29,862 bases of DNA from G963674505 sp964575975 (GTDB taxonomy: Bacteria; Desulfobacterota; Desulfobacteria; Desulfobacterales; SKZT01). Location: the NCBI GenBank assembly GCA_964575975.1, contig CAZNTU010000054.1, positions 1 to 29,862 on the forward strand, read 5' to 3'. The stretch's first letter is position 1. Each line of letters opens with the position of its first letter. The notes beneath the pieces are model-generated. The model was not told where the DNA came from and searched no databases. It saw only the letters and a program-made list of their open reading frames with translations. The translations under genes were made by a program, and so were the position numbers. Positions 6,811-15,276 of this stretch are shown in pieces.

Positions 6811-8088
6811 TCATACCTCCAGAAGCATTCTTTCGGGGTCCTCGATGAATTCCTTGATTCGCCTTAGAAATGTCACCGCCTCGCGGCCGTCCACGATGCG
6901 GTGGTCGTAGCTCAGCGCGACGTACATCATGGGGCGAATCGCGATCTGGTCGTCGATCACGACGGGTCTCTTTTCGATCTTGTGCATGCCCAGGATGCCG
7001 CTTTGGGGATAGTTCAGGATCGGGGTGCTCAGGAGCGAGCCGAACACGCCGCCGTTGGTGATGGTGAAGGTGCCGCCTTCCATGTCGGAAATGTCGAGCC
7101 GCTTCTCCTTGACCTTGCCCACGTAATCGACGATGGCCTGCTCGATCCCGGCGTAGCCCAGACGGTCGGCGTGCCTGATTACCGGCACGACCAGCCCCTT
7201 TCCGGTGCCGATGGCCACGCCGATGTGGCAGTAGTTGTGGTATACGATATCGTCGCCCTCGATGGAGGCGTTGATCTCGGGAAATTCCTTGAGAGCGGCC
7301 ACGGATGCCTTGATGAAGAAGCTCATGAAACCGAGAGCCACGCCGTGGAACGCCTTGAAACTGTCCTTGTAGCGGTTGCGGGTGTCCATGGCGCGACCCA
7401 TGTCGATCTCGTTGAAGGTGGTCAGCATGGCCGTGTTCTGCTTGGACTCCAAGAGCCGTGCGGCGATGCGCTTTCGGATCGGGGTCATGGGCTTGCGCTC
7501 GATTTCTTCCCCGGCGGCGGGGGAACTCGGCTTCGGCGCGACTTTTTCGGGCTTTTTCTCGGACGGTCTGGCCGCCTCCCGGGATTCCAGATGGAGAATA
7601 ACGTCGCCCTTGGTGATTCTTCCGCCGGGGCCGGTCCCTTCTATTTGGCCAAGATCGACGTCCTTCTCCTCCGCGAGCCTTCGCACGGAGGGTAAAAGCT
7701 GCGGGGCTTCGAACTTCTCGATCTTTTCCGCTTTTTCGACGGGCTTCCTTTTCTCCGGAGGCTTCTCTTTCTCCTCCTTCGCTTCCTTCGCCTTTGCCGC
7801 AGGTTCCTCTCTCTCGGCCTTGGCCTTCTCGACCGCTTCGGTCCCTGCGCCCGCCTCGGTTTCGATGGTCCCGACCACGTCCCCGATCCGGACGGTTTCG
7901 CCCGCCTGGACCTTGATGCGCAGAACGCCGTCGGCCTCCGCCTCGATCTCCAAGGTTACCTTGTCGGTCTCCAGAACGAAGATCGGCTCGTCCTTTTTCA
8001 CCCGGTCGCCGTCCGCCCTGAACCACTCGGCCAGCAAAGCCTCCGTGATGGATTCCCCCACGCTGGGTATCTTTATTTCAATGGCCAT
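6811..8088 (-). CDS. sucB: Dihydrolipoyllysine succinyltransferase (E2 of 2-oxoglutarate dehydrogenase)
   Basis: The E2 core enzyme transfers the succinyl group from lipoyl to CoA. It has 425 residues. One lipoyl domain (1-78) has the lipoylated Lys43 in ETDKV. A Lys/Glu/Ala/Pro-rich mobile linker covers about 80-125, and a peripheral-subunit-binding domain about 131-167 (PSVRRLAEEK through GPGGRITKGDV). The catalytic domain ends with YDHRIVDG, where His396 and Asp400 are catalytic. A single lipoyl domain and 'IPSVGESITEA' indicate the succinyltransferase rather than an acetyltransferase. SD AGGAG lies before ATG 8088. The spacing to sucA (at least 300 bp) contains the assembly gap. Confidence 0.95.
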   Translation of the reverse strand: MAIEIKIPSVGESITEALLAEWFRADGDRVKKDEPIFVLETDKVTLEIEAEADGVLRIKVQAGETVRIGDVVGTIETEAGAGTEAVEKAKAEREEPAAKAKEAKEEKEKPPEKRKPVEKAEKIEKFEAPQLLPSVRRLAEEKDVDLGQIEGTGPGGRITKGDVILHLESREAARPSEKKPEKVAPKPSSPAAGEEIERKPMTPIRKRIAARLLESKQNTAMLTTFNEIDMGRAMDTRNRYKDSFKAFHGVALGFMSFFIKASVAALKEFPEINASIEGDDIVYHNYCHIGVAIGTGKGLVVPVIRHADRLGYAGIEQAIVDYVGKVKEKRLDISDMEGGTFTITNGGVFGSLLSTPILNYPQSGILGMHKIEKRPVVIDDQIAIRPMMYVALSYDHRIVDGREAVTFLRRIKEFIEDPERMLLEV

Positions 8089-8113
8089 TTTTTCTCCTGT
8101 AAAAAACTGGGAA

Positions 8114-8339
8114 CTGCGCGGTTAGCGGTTAGCTTTTAGCGGCGCCGCTTCGGCATGAAACCGCAAACAAAAACGTTTAATCATCCCCCATTGGATTGTT
8201 TTATCGGGATAATCATAGTTTCTCCGCCTNNNNNNNNNNNNNNNNNNNNNNNNNNNNNNNNNNNNNNNNNNNNNNNNNNNNNNNNNNNNNNNNNNNNNNN
8301 NNNNNNNNNNNNNNNNNNNNNNNNNNNNNAACCGCGCAG
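8114..8339. other. Scaffold gap (100 N at 8230-8329) flanked by repeats
   Basis: 8230-8329 is a run of exactly 100 N, a usual placeholder for a gap of unknown size. CTGCGCGGTT (8114-8123) and AACCGCGCAG (8330-8339) are perfect inverted copies on either side. Three 7-bp tandem units (GGTTAGC, GGTTAGC, TTTTAGC) lie at 8120-8140. I see no gene in the visible 300 bases between sucA and sucB. The true length and content of the gap are unknown. Confidence 0.85.
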
Positions 8340-8359
8340 GTGGAAAGATTGTTTTGGAA

Positions 8360-8375
8360 GACGCCCGAGGGCGTC
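8360..8375 (-). terminator. Hairpin just after sucA
   Basis: GACGCCC (8360-8366) and GGGCGTC (8369-8375) form a perfect 7-bp stem with a GA centre, 15 nt after the sucA stop on the minus strand. No T-tract follows on that strand. It could be a processing or stabilising hairpin between sucA and sucB rather than a terminator, since sucB should be co-expressed. Confidence 0.3.
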
Positions 8376-8389
8376 GTCGTTCGTTTCCG

Positions 8390-11119
8390 CTAATTTTTTT
8401 CTCGCGACTCCTTGGTCGGTCCCACGGCCGTCGAGAGAATGCTTTCGGCCTGTTTCCGGTAAAGCTTGGGGAAGCCGGTGGCGGGGCTTGCCGACGGTTC
8501 CCTTCCGACGTATTTCAGGGCGCGGCCGGTCAAGCTTTCCAGCCTCGGCCGGACGAAGGTCCATGCGCCCATGTTCTCCGGTTCCTCCTGGACCCATAGC
8601 CATTCCTCGGCGCCTTCGTAATTCGCGAGGGTTTTCCTAAGCGCGTCCTCGGGGAACGGATAGTACTGCTCGATCCTTACGATCGCGATATCGTCGTCTC
8701 CCCGCTCCCGGCGTCGATTGGACAGTTCGAAAAAGATTTTTCCGCTGCAAAGGACGACCCTTTTTGTCTTTTTCGGGGGCGCCGGATCAATGATCGCCTC
8801 CTGAAAAACGCCTTTGGCAAGGTCGTCCAAGGTGGAGACCGACATGGGGTGCCTGAGGAGACTCTTGGGGGTCAGGACGACCAGCGGTTTGCGGTAGGCC
8901 GCTTTCATTTGTCTTCGAAGCAGGTGGAAATACTGGGCGGGAAGCGTGGGGATGCACACTTGGATGTTGTCGTGGGCGCAAAGTTGCAGGAATCGCTCGG
9001 GGCGCGCGCTGGAATGCTCGGGCCCCAAGCCCTCGAGTCCGTGCGGGAGGAACAATGTAAGCCCGCTGAGTCTTTGCCACTTGGCCTCGCCCGAGGCGAT
9101 GTAGAGATCGATGACGGATTGCGCGTTGTTGTTGAAGTCTCCGAACTGCGCTTCCCATATGACCAGTCCCCTGGGCTGTGCGAGGGAGTATCCGTATTCG
9201 AAGCCGAGCACTCCCGTCTCGGAGAGCAGACTGTCGTAGACCGTGTAGGAGGCCTGCTTGACCCCCAGGGCGTTTAACGGCGTGTATCTTTCCCCGGTCT
9301 CCACGTCCGTCAGAACGCTGTGCCGTTGGCTGAAAGTACCTCTTCCGCTGTCCTGGCCGCTGAGCCGGATCGGATATCCCTCGGCGAGAAGCGTGGCGAA
9401 CGCCAGCGACTCGGCGTTTCCCCAGTCGATCCCCTCGCCGGCTTCCACGGCTTCCATGCGCTTGTCGAGCAGGCCTTTGAGCTTTCTGAACACGTTGAAG
9501 CCCTCCGGGACCGTCGCGAGTTTCCGCGCAAGGGAGACAAGGGTTTCCTTCGGGACCGTCGTGTCTACCGGGTCGTGCGAAAAGTTTCCGTGGAGTCCCT
9601 CCCAGGATTCGAAAAATTTCGGGATCGGAAAGCCTCGGCATTCGGTTTTGGCCTTTTCGAAGGAGTCGTCCAGGCATTTGGCCACCCCTTCCTCGATTTT
9701 GGACAGGTCTTCCTTCGAGACGGCCTTTTCTTCCAAGAGCCTTTGCCCGTAGAGCTGGAAGAGGGGAGGGCGTTCCTTGATCCGTTCGTACATTTGCGGC
9801 TGGGTGAAGTACGGCTCGTCGCCCTCGTTGTGGCCGTAGCGCCGATAGCAGACCAGATCGATCACGACGTCCTTCTTGAACTTCTTGCGGTAGTCGTATG
9901 CCAATTTGACCACATGGACGGCCGCCTCGGGGTTTTCCCCGTGGACGTGGAAAATGGGAGACATGAGCATTTTCGCTATGTCGGTGGAGTACCGGGTGGA
10001 GCGGGCGTCCTTGGGAAGGGTGGTGTAGCCGATCTGGTTGTTGACGACCACGTGAATCGTTCCTCCGGTGGAATAGCCCTCCAGTTGGGACATGTTCAGC
10101 GTTTCGGCGACCACCCCCTGGCCCGCGAAGGCCGAGTCGCCGTGGAGGAGGATCGGGAGCACCTTGCCGCCGTTTTTCGCCTCCCTTTGCGTCTGTCTCG
10201 CCCTGGCCATTCCCTCCACCACCGGGTCCACCGACTCCAAATGGCTGGGATTGTTCACCAGCACCGCCCGGAGCGGGTTCCCGCCGAAATCCAGATCGGC
10301 CATGAAACCGTTGTGGTATTTGACGTCACCCGCGCCCACGAGGCTTGACGGGTCGTAGCACTGCTCGAACTCCTGGAAGACGTCCTCGTAGGTTTTTCCG
10401 AGCACGTTGGTCTGGACGTTGAGTCTTCCCCTGTGGGCCATCCCCATGATCGCCTCCTCGCAGCCGTTTTCGGCGGCATGACGCAAAAGGGAATCGAGCA
10501 TGGGTACCAGCGCCTCTGCGCCCTCGGCGGAAAACCGGGTCTGCCCGGGATATTTCTTGTTGAGGAACTGCTCGAACAAAGTCGCCTCGCAAAGTTTCCG
10601 CAAAATTCGCAAGCGTTCGTCGCCGGAGAGATCGGGCCTGTTCCTGGTCGGTTCCATGCGCTCGAGGAGCCAATCTCGTTCCCCGGGGTCTTGGATGTGC
10701 ATGAACTCGACGCCCACCGAGCGGCAGTAGGTTTCCTTCAGCGCGTTTACGATTTCCTTGAGCGGAGCCTTTCCTTGGCCGAAAAAAGCCGGGCGGTAAA
10801 ACTCGGTTTCCCAGTCGGACGGGGAAAGATCGAACGTTGATATGTTCAGCAGGGGGTGGTCGGTCGGGCAGGCGGTCAACGGGTCCAGGCAGGACAACAG
10901 ATGGCCAATGTCCCGATACCTGGATATGAGAGCGTCCACGCGGGACTGGGATAGAATCGTCTCGTCGGAGCAAACCCCCTCTTTTTTCCCGCCGGAGTCG
11001 CAGAATTCGAATCCTTTGAAAAAATAGCGCCAATCGGAGGAGACCGAGTCCGAGTCCTCCTTCCATCGCTGGTACTGCTCGTCGATGTATTCGGCGTTGA
11101 AAGCGTCGGATATGTTCAT
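8390..11119 (-). CDS. sucA: 2-oxoglutarate dehydrogenase E1 component (thiamine diphosphate)
   Basis: Decarboxylates 2-oxoglutarate and succinylates the E2 lipoyl group in the TCA cycle. It has 909 residues, normal for OdhA/SucA. The N-terminal segment (NAEYIDEQYQRW ... DWRYFFKGFE) is the E2-binding tail of this family. GMAHRGRLNV and HLESVDPVVEG follow. The ThDP/Mg site is HGDSAFAGQG through NNQIGYTT, then HVHGENPEA and RYGHNEGDEP, and the C-terminal transketolase-like domain includes GFEYGYSL. The frame is open 28 codons further upstream, but ATG 11119 begins the conserved tail and has AGGA about 10 nt before it. First gene of a sucA-sucB-lpdA cluster on the minus strand. A full E1 argues for an oxidative TCA cycle. 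Confidence 0.96.
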   Translation of the reverse strand: MNISDAFNAEYIDEQYQRWKEDSDSVSSDWRYFFKGFEFCDSGGKKEGVCSDETILSQSRVDALISRYRDIGHLLSCLDPLTACPTDHPLLNISTFDLSPSDWETEFYRPAFFGQGKAPLKEIVNALKETYCRSVGVEFMHIQDPGERDWLLERMEPTRNRPDLSGDERLRILRKLCEATLFEQFLNKKYPGQTRFSAEGAEALVPMLDSLLRHAAENGCEEAIMGMAHRGRLNVQTNVLGKTYEDVFQEFEQCYDPSSLVGAGDVKYHNGFMADLDFGGNPLRAVLVNNPSHLESVDPVVEGMARARQTQREAKNGGKVLPILLHGDSAFAGQGVVAETLNMSQLEGYSTGGTIHVVVNNQIGYTTLPKDARSTRYSTDIAKMLMSPIFHVHGENPEAAVHVVKLAYDYRKKFKKDVVIDLVCYRRYGHNEGDEPYFTQPQMYERIKERPPLFQLYGQRLLEEKAVSKEDLSKIEEGVAKCLDDSFEKAKTECRGFPIPKFFESWEGLHGNFSHDPVDTTVPKETLVSLARKLATVPEGFNVFRKLKGLLDKRMEAVEAGEGIDWGNAESLAFATLLAEGYPIRLSGQDSGRGTFSQRHSVLTDVETGERYTPLNALGVKQASYTVYDSLLSETGVLGFEYGYSLAQPRGLVIWEAQFGDFNNNAQSVIDLYIASGEAKWQRLSGLTLFLPHGLEGLGPEHSSARPERFLQLCAHDNIQVCIPTLPAQYFHLLRRQMKAAYRKPLVVLTPKSLLRHPMSVSTLDDLAKGVFQEAIIDPAPPKKTKRVVLCSGKIFFELSNRRRERGDDDIAIVRIEQYYPFPEDALRKTLANYEGAEEWLWVQEEPENMGAWTFVRPRLESLTGRALKYVGREPSASPATGFPKLYRKQAESILSTAVGPTKESREKN

Positions 11120-11219
11120 GGGGTGGTTTCCTGTCTTTGGTTTGAAATTGTTTTGTTTTTCGCCGGAAAATTTCCGAGAACCGAAATATACTTTGAAAAA
11201 CAAGTTAAACGAACCGGAG

Positions 11220-11277
11220 CATGGATGTCAACAGATAGGCTGGGGGGTTGGCGGGACATAAGCGCTGACATCCCATG
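11220..11277. repeat. Imperfect inverted repeat between sucA and the broken ATPase gene
   Basis: CATGGATGTCA (11220-11230) and TGACATCCCATG (11266-11277) are inverted copies differing by one extra base, 35 nt apart. They sit between the divergent sucA (-) and the pseudogene (+), so an operator or a long hairpin is possible. No regulator is known from the sequence. Confidence 0.35.
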
Positions 11278-11300
11278 GTTCTCCGTTTCTCGATCAAAAT

Positions 11301-11329
11301 TTGAAATATTCTCCCGTTCGATGTATATT
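11301..11329 (+). promoter_or_regulatory. Candidate sigma-70 promoter for the broken ATPase gene
   Basis: TTGAAA (11301-11306) and TATATT (11324-11329) are spaced by 17 nt. Both boxes match the consensus at 5 of 6 bases, and the SD AGGAGA and ATG 11378 follow 40-50 nt downstream. Confidence 0.55.
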
Positions 11330-11377
11330 CTTGAAAAAACGACGAGAACGATTTGATATTAGAACCAGGAGAGAAAA

Positions 11378-12508
11378 ATGAGATTTTTCAACACGGCGGG
11401 GCCGGTTGATTGTCAAGACCACTATTGCCTCCCGCCGATAGAACGATTCGACCTTGACGAAATTCTCTTGCTTATCGGGCAAAAAAAATATTTCGTTCTC
11501 CATGCGCCCCGGCAGACCGGCAAAACCTCCGCGCTTCTCGCCTTGATGAAGCGCCTGAACAATGAAGGCAAGTATAATTGCCTGTACGTGAACGTCGAAA
11601 AGGGTCAATCGGCGCGAGAGGATGTCGAAAGAGGCGTTTATTCGTTCTTGGCTGAAATCGCGTCCCGTGCGAGGGATATGCTGCGCGATACGTATCCGGT
11701 AGATCACATGAGGCAAACCATGGAATTGTGGGGCCCCGACAGCGCATTGAACGAAATGTTGTAGAGTTGGACCAAGACATTGTCCAAACTCCTTCGACGC
11801 GAAACCCATATCGACCAACTGGCCGACAAGCTAAAAGAGAACAGAGTGAGACATGTGATCGGCCCCATGCTCGAGGGGAGCGATTTGGAGAATATCGCCC
11901 ATGACGATATTCAATACCTGCTGGATCTGGGCCTGATCCACAGGTCGGCTTCCGGCTTGGAAATCTCTAACGCCATCTACCGTGAAGTCGTCCCCCGCGA
12001 ACTGAACCTGATCGCCCAGTACAACCTGGAACCCGTCTATAAACAATCCCGTTTCGTCCTTCCCGACGGCAAGTTGGATACAATGACCCTCTTGTCCGAA
12101 TTTCAGCGGTTCTACAGGGAAAACTCCGAAATTTGGCTCGAACGTTTCGACTACAAGGAGGCGGGACCGCAACTGCTGTTGCAGGCCTTCTTGCAGCGCG
12201 TCGTAAACTCCGGCGGAAGAATCGACCGCGAGTACGGCCTCGGGAGGAAGCGCACGGACCTTATGGTCCTCTGGAAACATGGAAAGGGCGTTCAAAGGAT
12301 AGTGATGGAACTGAAAATCCTGCGCAAGAGCCTGAAGCGCACCCTCGAGGAAGGTTGCTCGCAGCTTGCCGAATACATGGACAAGTGTGGCGCCGAGGAC
12401 GGCCACCTGATCGTGTTCGACCGTTCCCCGGACAAGTTGTGGGAGGAAAAGATCTTTCGAAGGGACGAAACTTTAGGGAAAATAAGAGTCAGCGTGTGGG
12501 GGATGTGA
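11378..12508 (+). pseudogene. Broken AAA-ATPase / PD-(D/E)XK nuclease-like gene
   Basis: The first piece (11378-11764) has the family start (FNTAGPV..DHYCLPPIERFDLDEIL) and a Walker A, APRQTGKTS, at residues 43-51. It stops at TAG 11762-11764. The same frame continues without another stop to 12508: LLRRETHIDQLADKLKE, then a C-terminal nuclease-like part with GRKRTDLMVLW and IVMELKIL, which resemble the Asp and Glu-x-Lys of a PD-(D/E)XK site. Joining the two parts gives about 376 residues, whereas intact members are, from memory, above 500. The stretch with Walker B and sensor motifs is missing between SWTK and LLRRETH. So there is both an in-frame stop and an in-frame deletion of roughly 140 codons or more. 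The promoter and SD are still good. Such genes are often multicopy in deltaproteobacterial-type genomes; their role is not established. Confidence 0.8.
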
Positions 12509-12527
12509 CTTCGCCTTGTTTTTGCTC

Positions 12528-12545
12528 GATCGTCCAAACACGATC
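12528..12545. terminator. Weak hairpin between convergent genes
   Basis: GATCGT (12528-12533) and ACGATC (12540-12545) pair over 6 bp with a 6-nt loop, in the 43-nt space between the broken ATPase gene (+) and the kinase (-). There is no clear T-tract. Its position is suggestive only. Confidence 0.25.
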
Positions 12546-12551
12546 TGTTGT

Positions 12552-13475
12552 CTAAAAGTTTTGGTCGTATCTTTTCCGGAAATGTTCCATCGAAAAAAAA
12601 TGTTCTTGGGTTCCGTGTTTCTCGACCGCGAAACTCGCGCACACCGCCCCCATTCGCGCGGATTCGACCAAGTCGTTTTTCATGGAGAGGCCCTTGAGAA
12701 GGCCTGCGCGAAAGGCATCGCCCGCGCCGGTGGGATCCTGGAGCCTCTCGGCCTTTGCGGCGGGAATTGAAATCTCTTGTCCGTTGGCTGCCACGATCGC
12801 CCCGTGCTCGCCCAAGGTGGTGATTACCGCTTTGGTTCTTCGCAGGATCTCGTCTTTTTGGAGTCCGGAGATCTTTTTGATCAATTCAAGCTCGTAGTCG
12901 TTCGAGATCAGCATTTCCGACCCGGTAACCATCTCCACGATGTCCTCGGCGGTCAGCGCGGGAATGCTTTGCCCGGGGTCGAAAATGCAAGGAGTTCCCT
13001 TTTCCTTGAAAAGACGGCTATAGGAGCGCATGTCGTCGATGCAGCCGGGGGAGACGATCGCTATGGAGTCTCGGGGATTCATGCCGTTGAAGTCGTACAT
13101 GGACGGATATTTCATGGCGCCCGGGTTGAAGCCGGTGATCTGGTTGTCGGCCTCGTCGGTGGTGATGTAGGCGCCGGCGGTGAACTCCTCGGGGATTTTC
13201 CGGATTCCGTCCAAGGAAAGTCCGTTTTTGACAAGCCATTGTTCGTATTCGCCGAAGTCCTTGCCGGCGGTCGCTACAATCAGCGGTCGCTCTCCCAAAA
13301 GGGACAGGCTGTAGGCGATATTGCCGGCGGTGCCCCCGAACTTTTCGTCCATTCCGTTCACCGTGAAGCAGACGTTTAAAATATGAATCTTTTCCGGAAG
13401 AATGTGATCCTCGAATCTGCCGGGAAAAGACATGATCCGGTCGTATGCGAGCGAACCGGAAACGTAAATCGTCAT
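12552..13475 (-). CDS. PfkB-family sugar/nucleoside kinase (adenosine-kinase-like)
   Basis: A 307-residue cytoplasmic kinase of the ribokinase (PfkB) superfamily. The N-terminal signature is GGTAGNIAYSLSLLG, with TDEADNQITGFNPGAM in the lid/substrate region. The C-terminal PfkB signature DPTGAGDAF contains the catalytic base Asp253 and the anion hole. The overall pattern is close to the bacterial 'ribokinase group A/adenosine-kinase-like' branch, so the substrate may be adenosine or another nucleoside; this cannot be fixed by reading. SD AAAGGAG is 8 nt before ATG 13475, and a good promoter lies at 13528-13556. It stands alone, divergent from the cyclase gene. Confidence 0.88.
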   Translation of the reverse strand: MTIYVSGSLAYDRIMSFPGRFEDHILPEKIHILNVCFTVNGMDEKFGGTAGNIAYSLSLLGERPLIVATAGKDFGEYEQWLVKNGLSLDGIRKIPEEFTAGAYITTDEADNQITGFNPGAMKYPSMYDFNGMNPRDSIAIVSPGCIDDMRSYSRLFKEKGTPCIFDPGQSIPALTAEDIVEMVTGSEMLISNDYELELIKKISGLQKDEILRRTKAVITTLGEHGAIVAANGQEISIPAAKAERLQDPTGAGDAFRAGLLKGLSMKNDLVESARMGAVCASFAVEKHGTQEHFFSMEHFRKRYDQNF

Positions 13476-13527
13476 TGCGCCACTCCTTTCCGATAATTGG
13501 GTCCGTGTCGTTTTTCTTCGATTCCGA

Positions 13528-13556
13528 AAAATAAACGAATCGAATCCTCAAGTCAA
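13528..13556 (-). promoter_or_regulatory. Candidate sigma-70 promoter of the PfkB kinase gene
   Basis: On the minus strand, TTGACT (13556-13551) and TATTTT (13533-13528) are separated by exactly 17 nt. The -10 is about 50 nt before the start codon of the kinase. Confidence 0.55.
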
Positions 13557-13580
13557 TCAAAGAGCAAAATGATCGAGAAA

Positions 13581-13621
13581 ATCGGCCGCAGGTTGTGTTT
13601 CCCCGGCCGATGGTATAGAAT
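13581..13621 (+). promoter_or_regulatory. Candidate promoter of the cyclase gene with overlapping inverted repeat
   Basis: TTGTGT (13593-13598) and TAGAAT (13616-13621) are spaced by 17 nt; the -35 is weak and the -10 good. ATCGGCC (13581-13587) and GGCCGAT (13605-13611) form a perfect 7-bp inverted repeat whose arms bracket the -35 box, an operator-like layout. The sequence does not show which protein would bind. Confidence 0.4.
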
Positions 13622-13667
13622 GACCCCGCTTTTTTGGCGGTTGTTCAACAAATGATCGGAAAAGACA

Positions 13668-15179
13668 ATGATCGGATTGGAAAAGGAAAGACGGTTTATC
13701 GGCCCGGATCGTGCTTCGAGTATCTTGCAAGCGAATATGGAGTGCGTCGGGGAAAGGAAAAACGAAAAAGAAAGAAAGTCCCCTCCGGAGGTTTCCTCCG
13801 CCAAGGCTCCCTCCGTTAAAATCCCGATTTGGCTCCAGCTGTCCATCGCGGTCATCTTGATCATCGTGGCGGCCGTTTCGATGCTGAGCATAGTCATGTT
13901 CAAGCGCCAGAGACAACACCTTTACGACCAGACCGTCAGAATCGGAATGGTGACCCTGAATCATTTCGAGAACAACGCGGCCATACCGCTGCTGGAAAAC
14001 AACATCCTGAGCCTGAACAACCTTCTGAAGGAATCCACGGCCGTCGAAGGGATACTCTATGCGTTTATCCTGGATTCGGAGGGCCGAATAGCGGCGCATA
14101 CCGATCTGGAAAAAATCGGAGAAATCCATCGATTCGAGTACGAACAGATAAAAACGGAGTCCGAAAACGATGTTACCCACTTCAGTTACGTGTTACCATC
14201 CGGCGAGCAAGTGTTGAACTTGATAAAGCCCGTGGATTTTTCGGACAAGATTCTTGGCGAGGTGCATGTCGGGGTATCCATCGACTTCATCGAGGAAGAG
14301 ATAGGTCGGGAGAAAAATTCGCTATTAGCGATGACGTTCGTCATTCTTGCGATGGGAATCGTTTCGGCTTTCATGTTCGGCCATCGGTTTTCCCAACCGA
14401 TATCGAAACTGGTCGAGGCCACGCGGGAGATCGGACGGGGCAATTACAAACACAGGTTGCGATCCAATAGAAAGGACGAGTTCGGCGATCTTGCCAGGGC
14501 GTTCGACCATATGAGCGAGGAACTTTGGACAAAGGCGCTCATGAAGGAATCGTTCGGGAAGTATGTCGGAAGCGAAATATTGGACTTGATTCTGACGTCA
14601 CCGGAAAGAAACTGGCTGAAAGGCGACAAGAACGAGGCGACCGTGGTTTTCGCCGACATCAGGGGCTTTACGTCGTATTCGGAAAACCGGGAGCCGGAAA
14701 GAGTGGTCGACGAACTGAACGAATTTTTCGAAATCGTCACCGAAATCGTTTCGAAACACGGCGGCTACGTGGACAAGTTCATCGGAGACGCCGTCCTCGG
14801 CGTTTTCGGGGTTCCCGTGCGTTGCGAAGACCACGCGACGCGAGCGGTTCTCGCGTGCCTCGAAATGGCGGAAACGTTTCGGAAAAGGTCTAACAACGGA
14901 AACCTTCTCCTGCCGTCGGCGGCGTTCAGCGTGGAAACCGGACTCGTGGTTTCCGGCAATATCGGATCGCAGGCCAGAATGGAATATACCGTGATCGGAG
15001 ACGCGGTCAATATGGCGTCGCGAATCAACGCATTCGCCAAAGCCGGGGAGGTGATCGCGGGAAGCTCGCTGTACGAAAAATTAGGCGACAGTTTGAAGGC
15101 GAAGCCTCTTGCCCCGGTGATCGTGAAGGGGAAGGCCAGGTTGGTGAGAACGTATAAAGTGACAGGCGTCAGGTTTTAA
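13668..15179 (+). CDS. Membrane-bound class III adenylate cyclase with HAMP domain
   Basis: Predicted to make cAMP from ATP in response to an external signal. It has 503 residues. A charged cytoplasmic N-terminus is followed by TM1 about 55-78, a periplasmic sensor about 80-215 (single-cache-like in size, containing GILYAFILDSEGRI), TM2 about 218-238, HAMP about 240-292, and the cyclase domain about 320-500. The catalytic set is complete: metal-binding Asp330 (FADIRGF) and Asp374 (FIGDAV), purine-reading Lys370 and Asp445 (VIGDAVN), and transition-state Asn448 and Arg452. The Lys/Asp pair favours ATP over GTP. The start is uncertain: ATG 13668 has only a weak SD, and ATG 13737 is an alternative. 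The next + strand gene follows after 97 nt. Confidence 0.93.
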   Translation: MIGLEKERRFIGPDRASSILQANMECVGERKNEKERKSPPEVSSAKAPSVKIPIWLQLSIAVILIIVAAVSMLSIVMFKRQRQHLYDQTVRIGMVTLNHFENNAAIPLLENNILSLNNLLKESTAVEGILYAFILDSEGRIAAHTDLEKIGEIHRFEYEQIKTESENDVTHFSYVLPSGEQVLNLIKPVDFSDKILGEVHVGVSIDFIEEEIGREKNSLLAMTFVILAMGIVSAFMFGHRFSQPISKLVEATREIGRGNYKHRLRSNRKDEFGDLARAFDHMSEELWTKALMKESFGKYVGSEILDLILTSPERNWLKGDKNEATVVFADIRGFTSYSENREPERVVDELNEFFEIVTEIVSKHGGYVDKFIGDAVLGVFGVPVRCEDHATRAVLACLEMAETFRKRSNNGNLLLPSAAFSVETGLVVSGNIGSQARMEYTVIGDAVNMASRINAFAKAGEVIAGSSLYEKLGDSLKAKPLAPVIVKGKARLVRTYKVTGVRF

Positions 15180-15276
15180 CTGTTGGAAGGCAGGCGCTCG
15201 CCAAAGAGGTTGGGAGGCGTGTTTTGACGTTCGATGCTTTGAGTCGGAGATTCGAATTAAAATTGGAATTCAATCC

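Noticed and set aside
5267..6910. 547-codon plus-strand frame
   Set aside because: Antisense to lpdA, with no motif and no SD.
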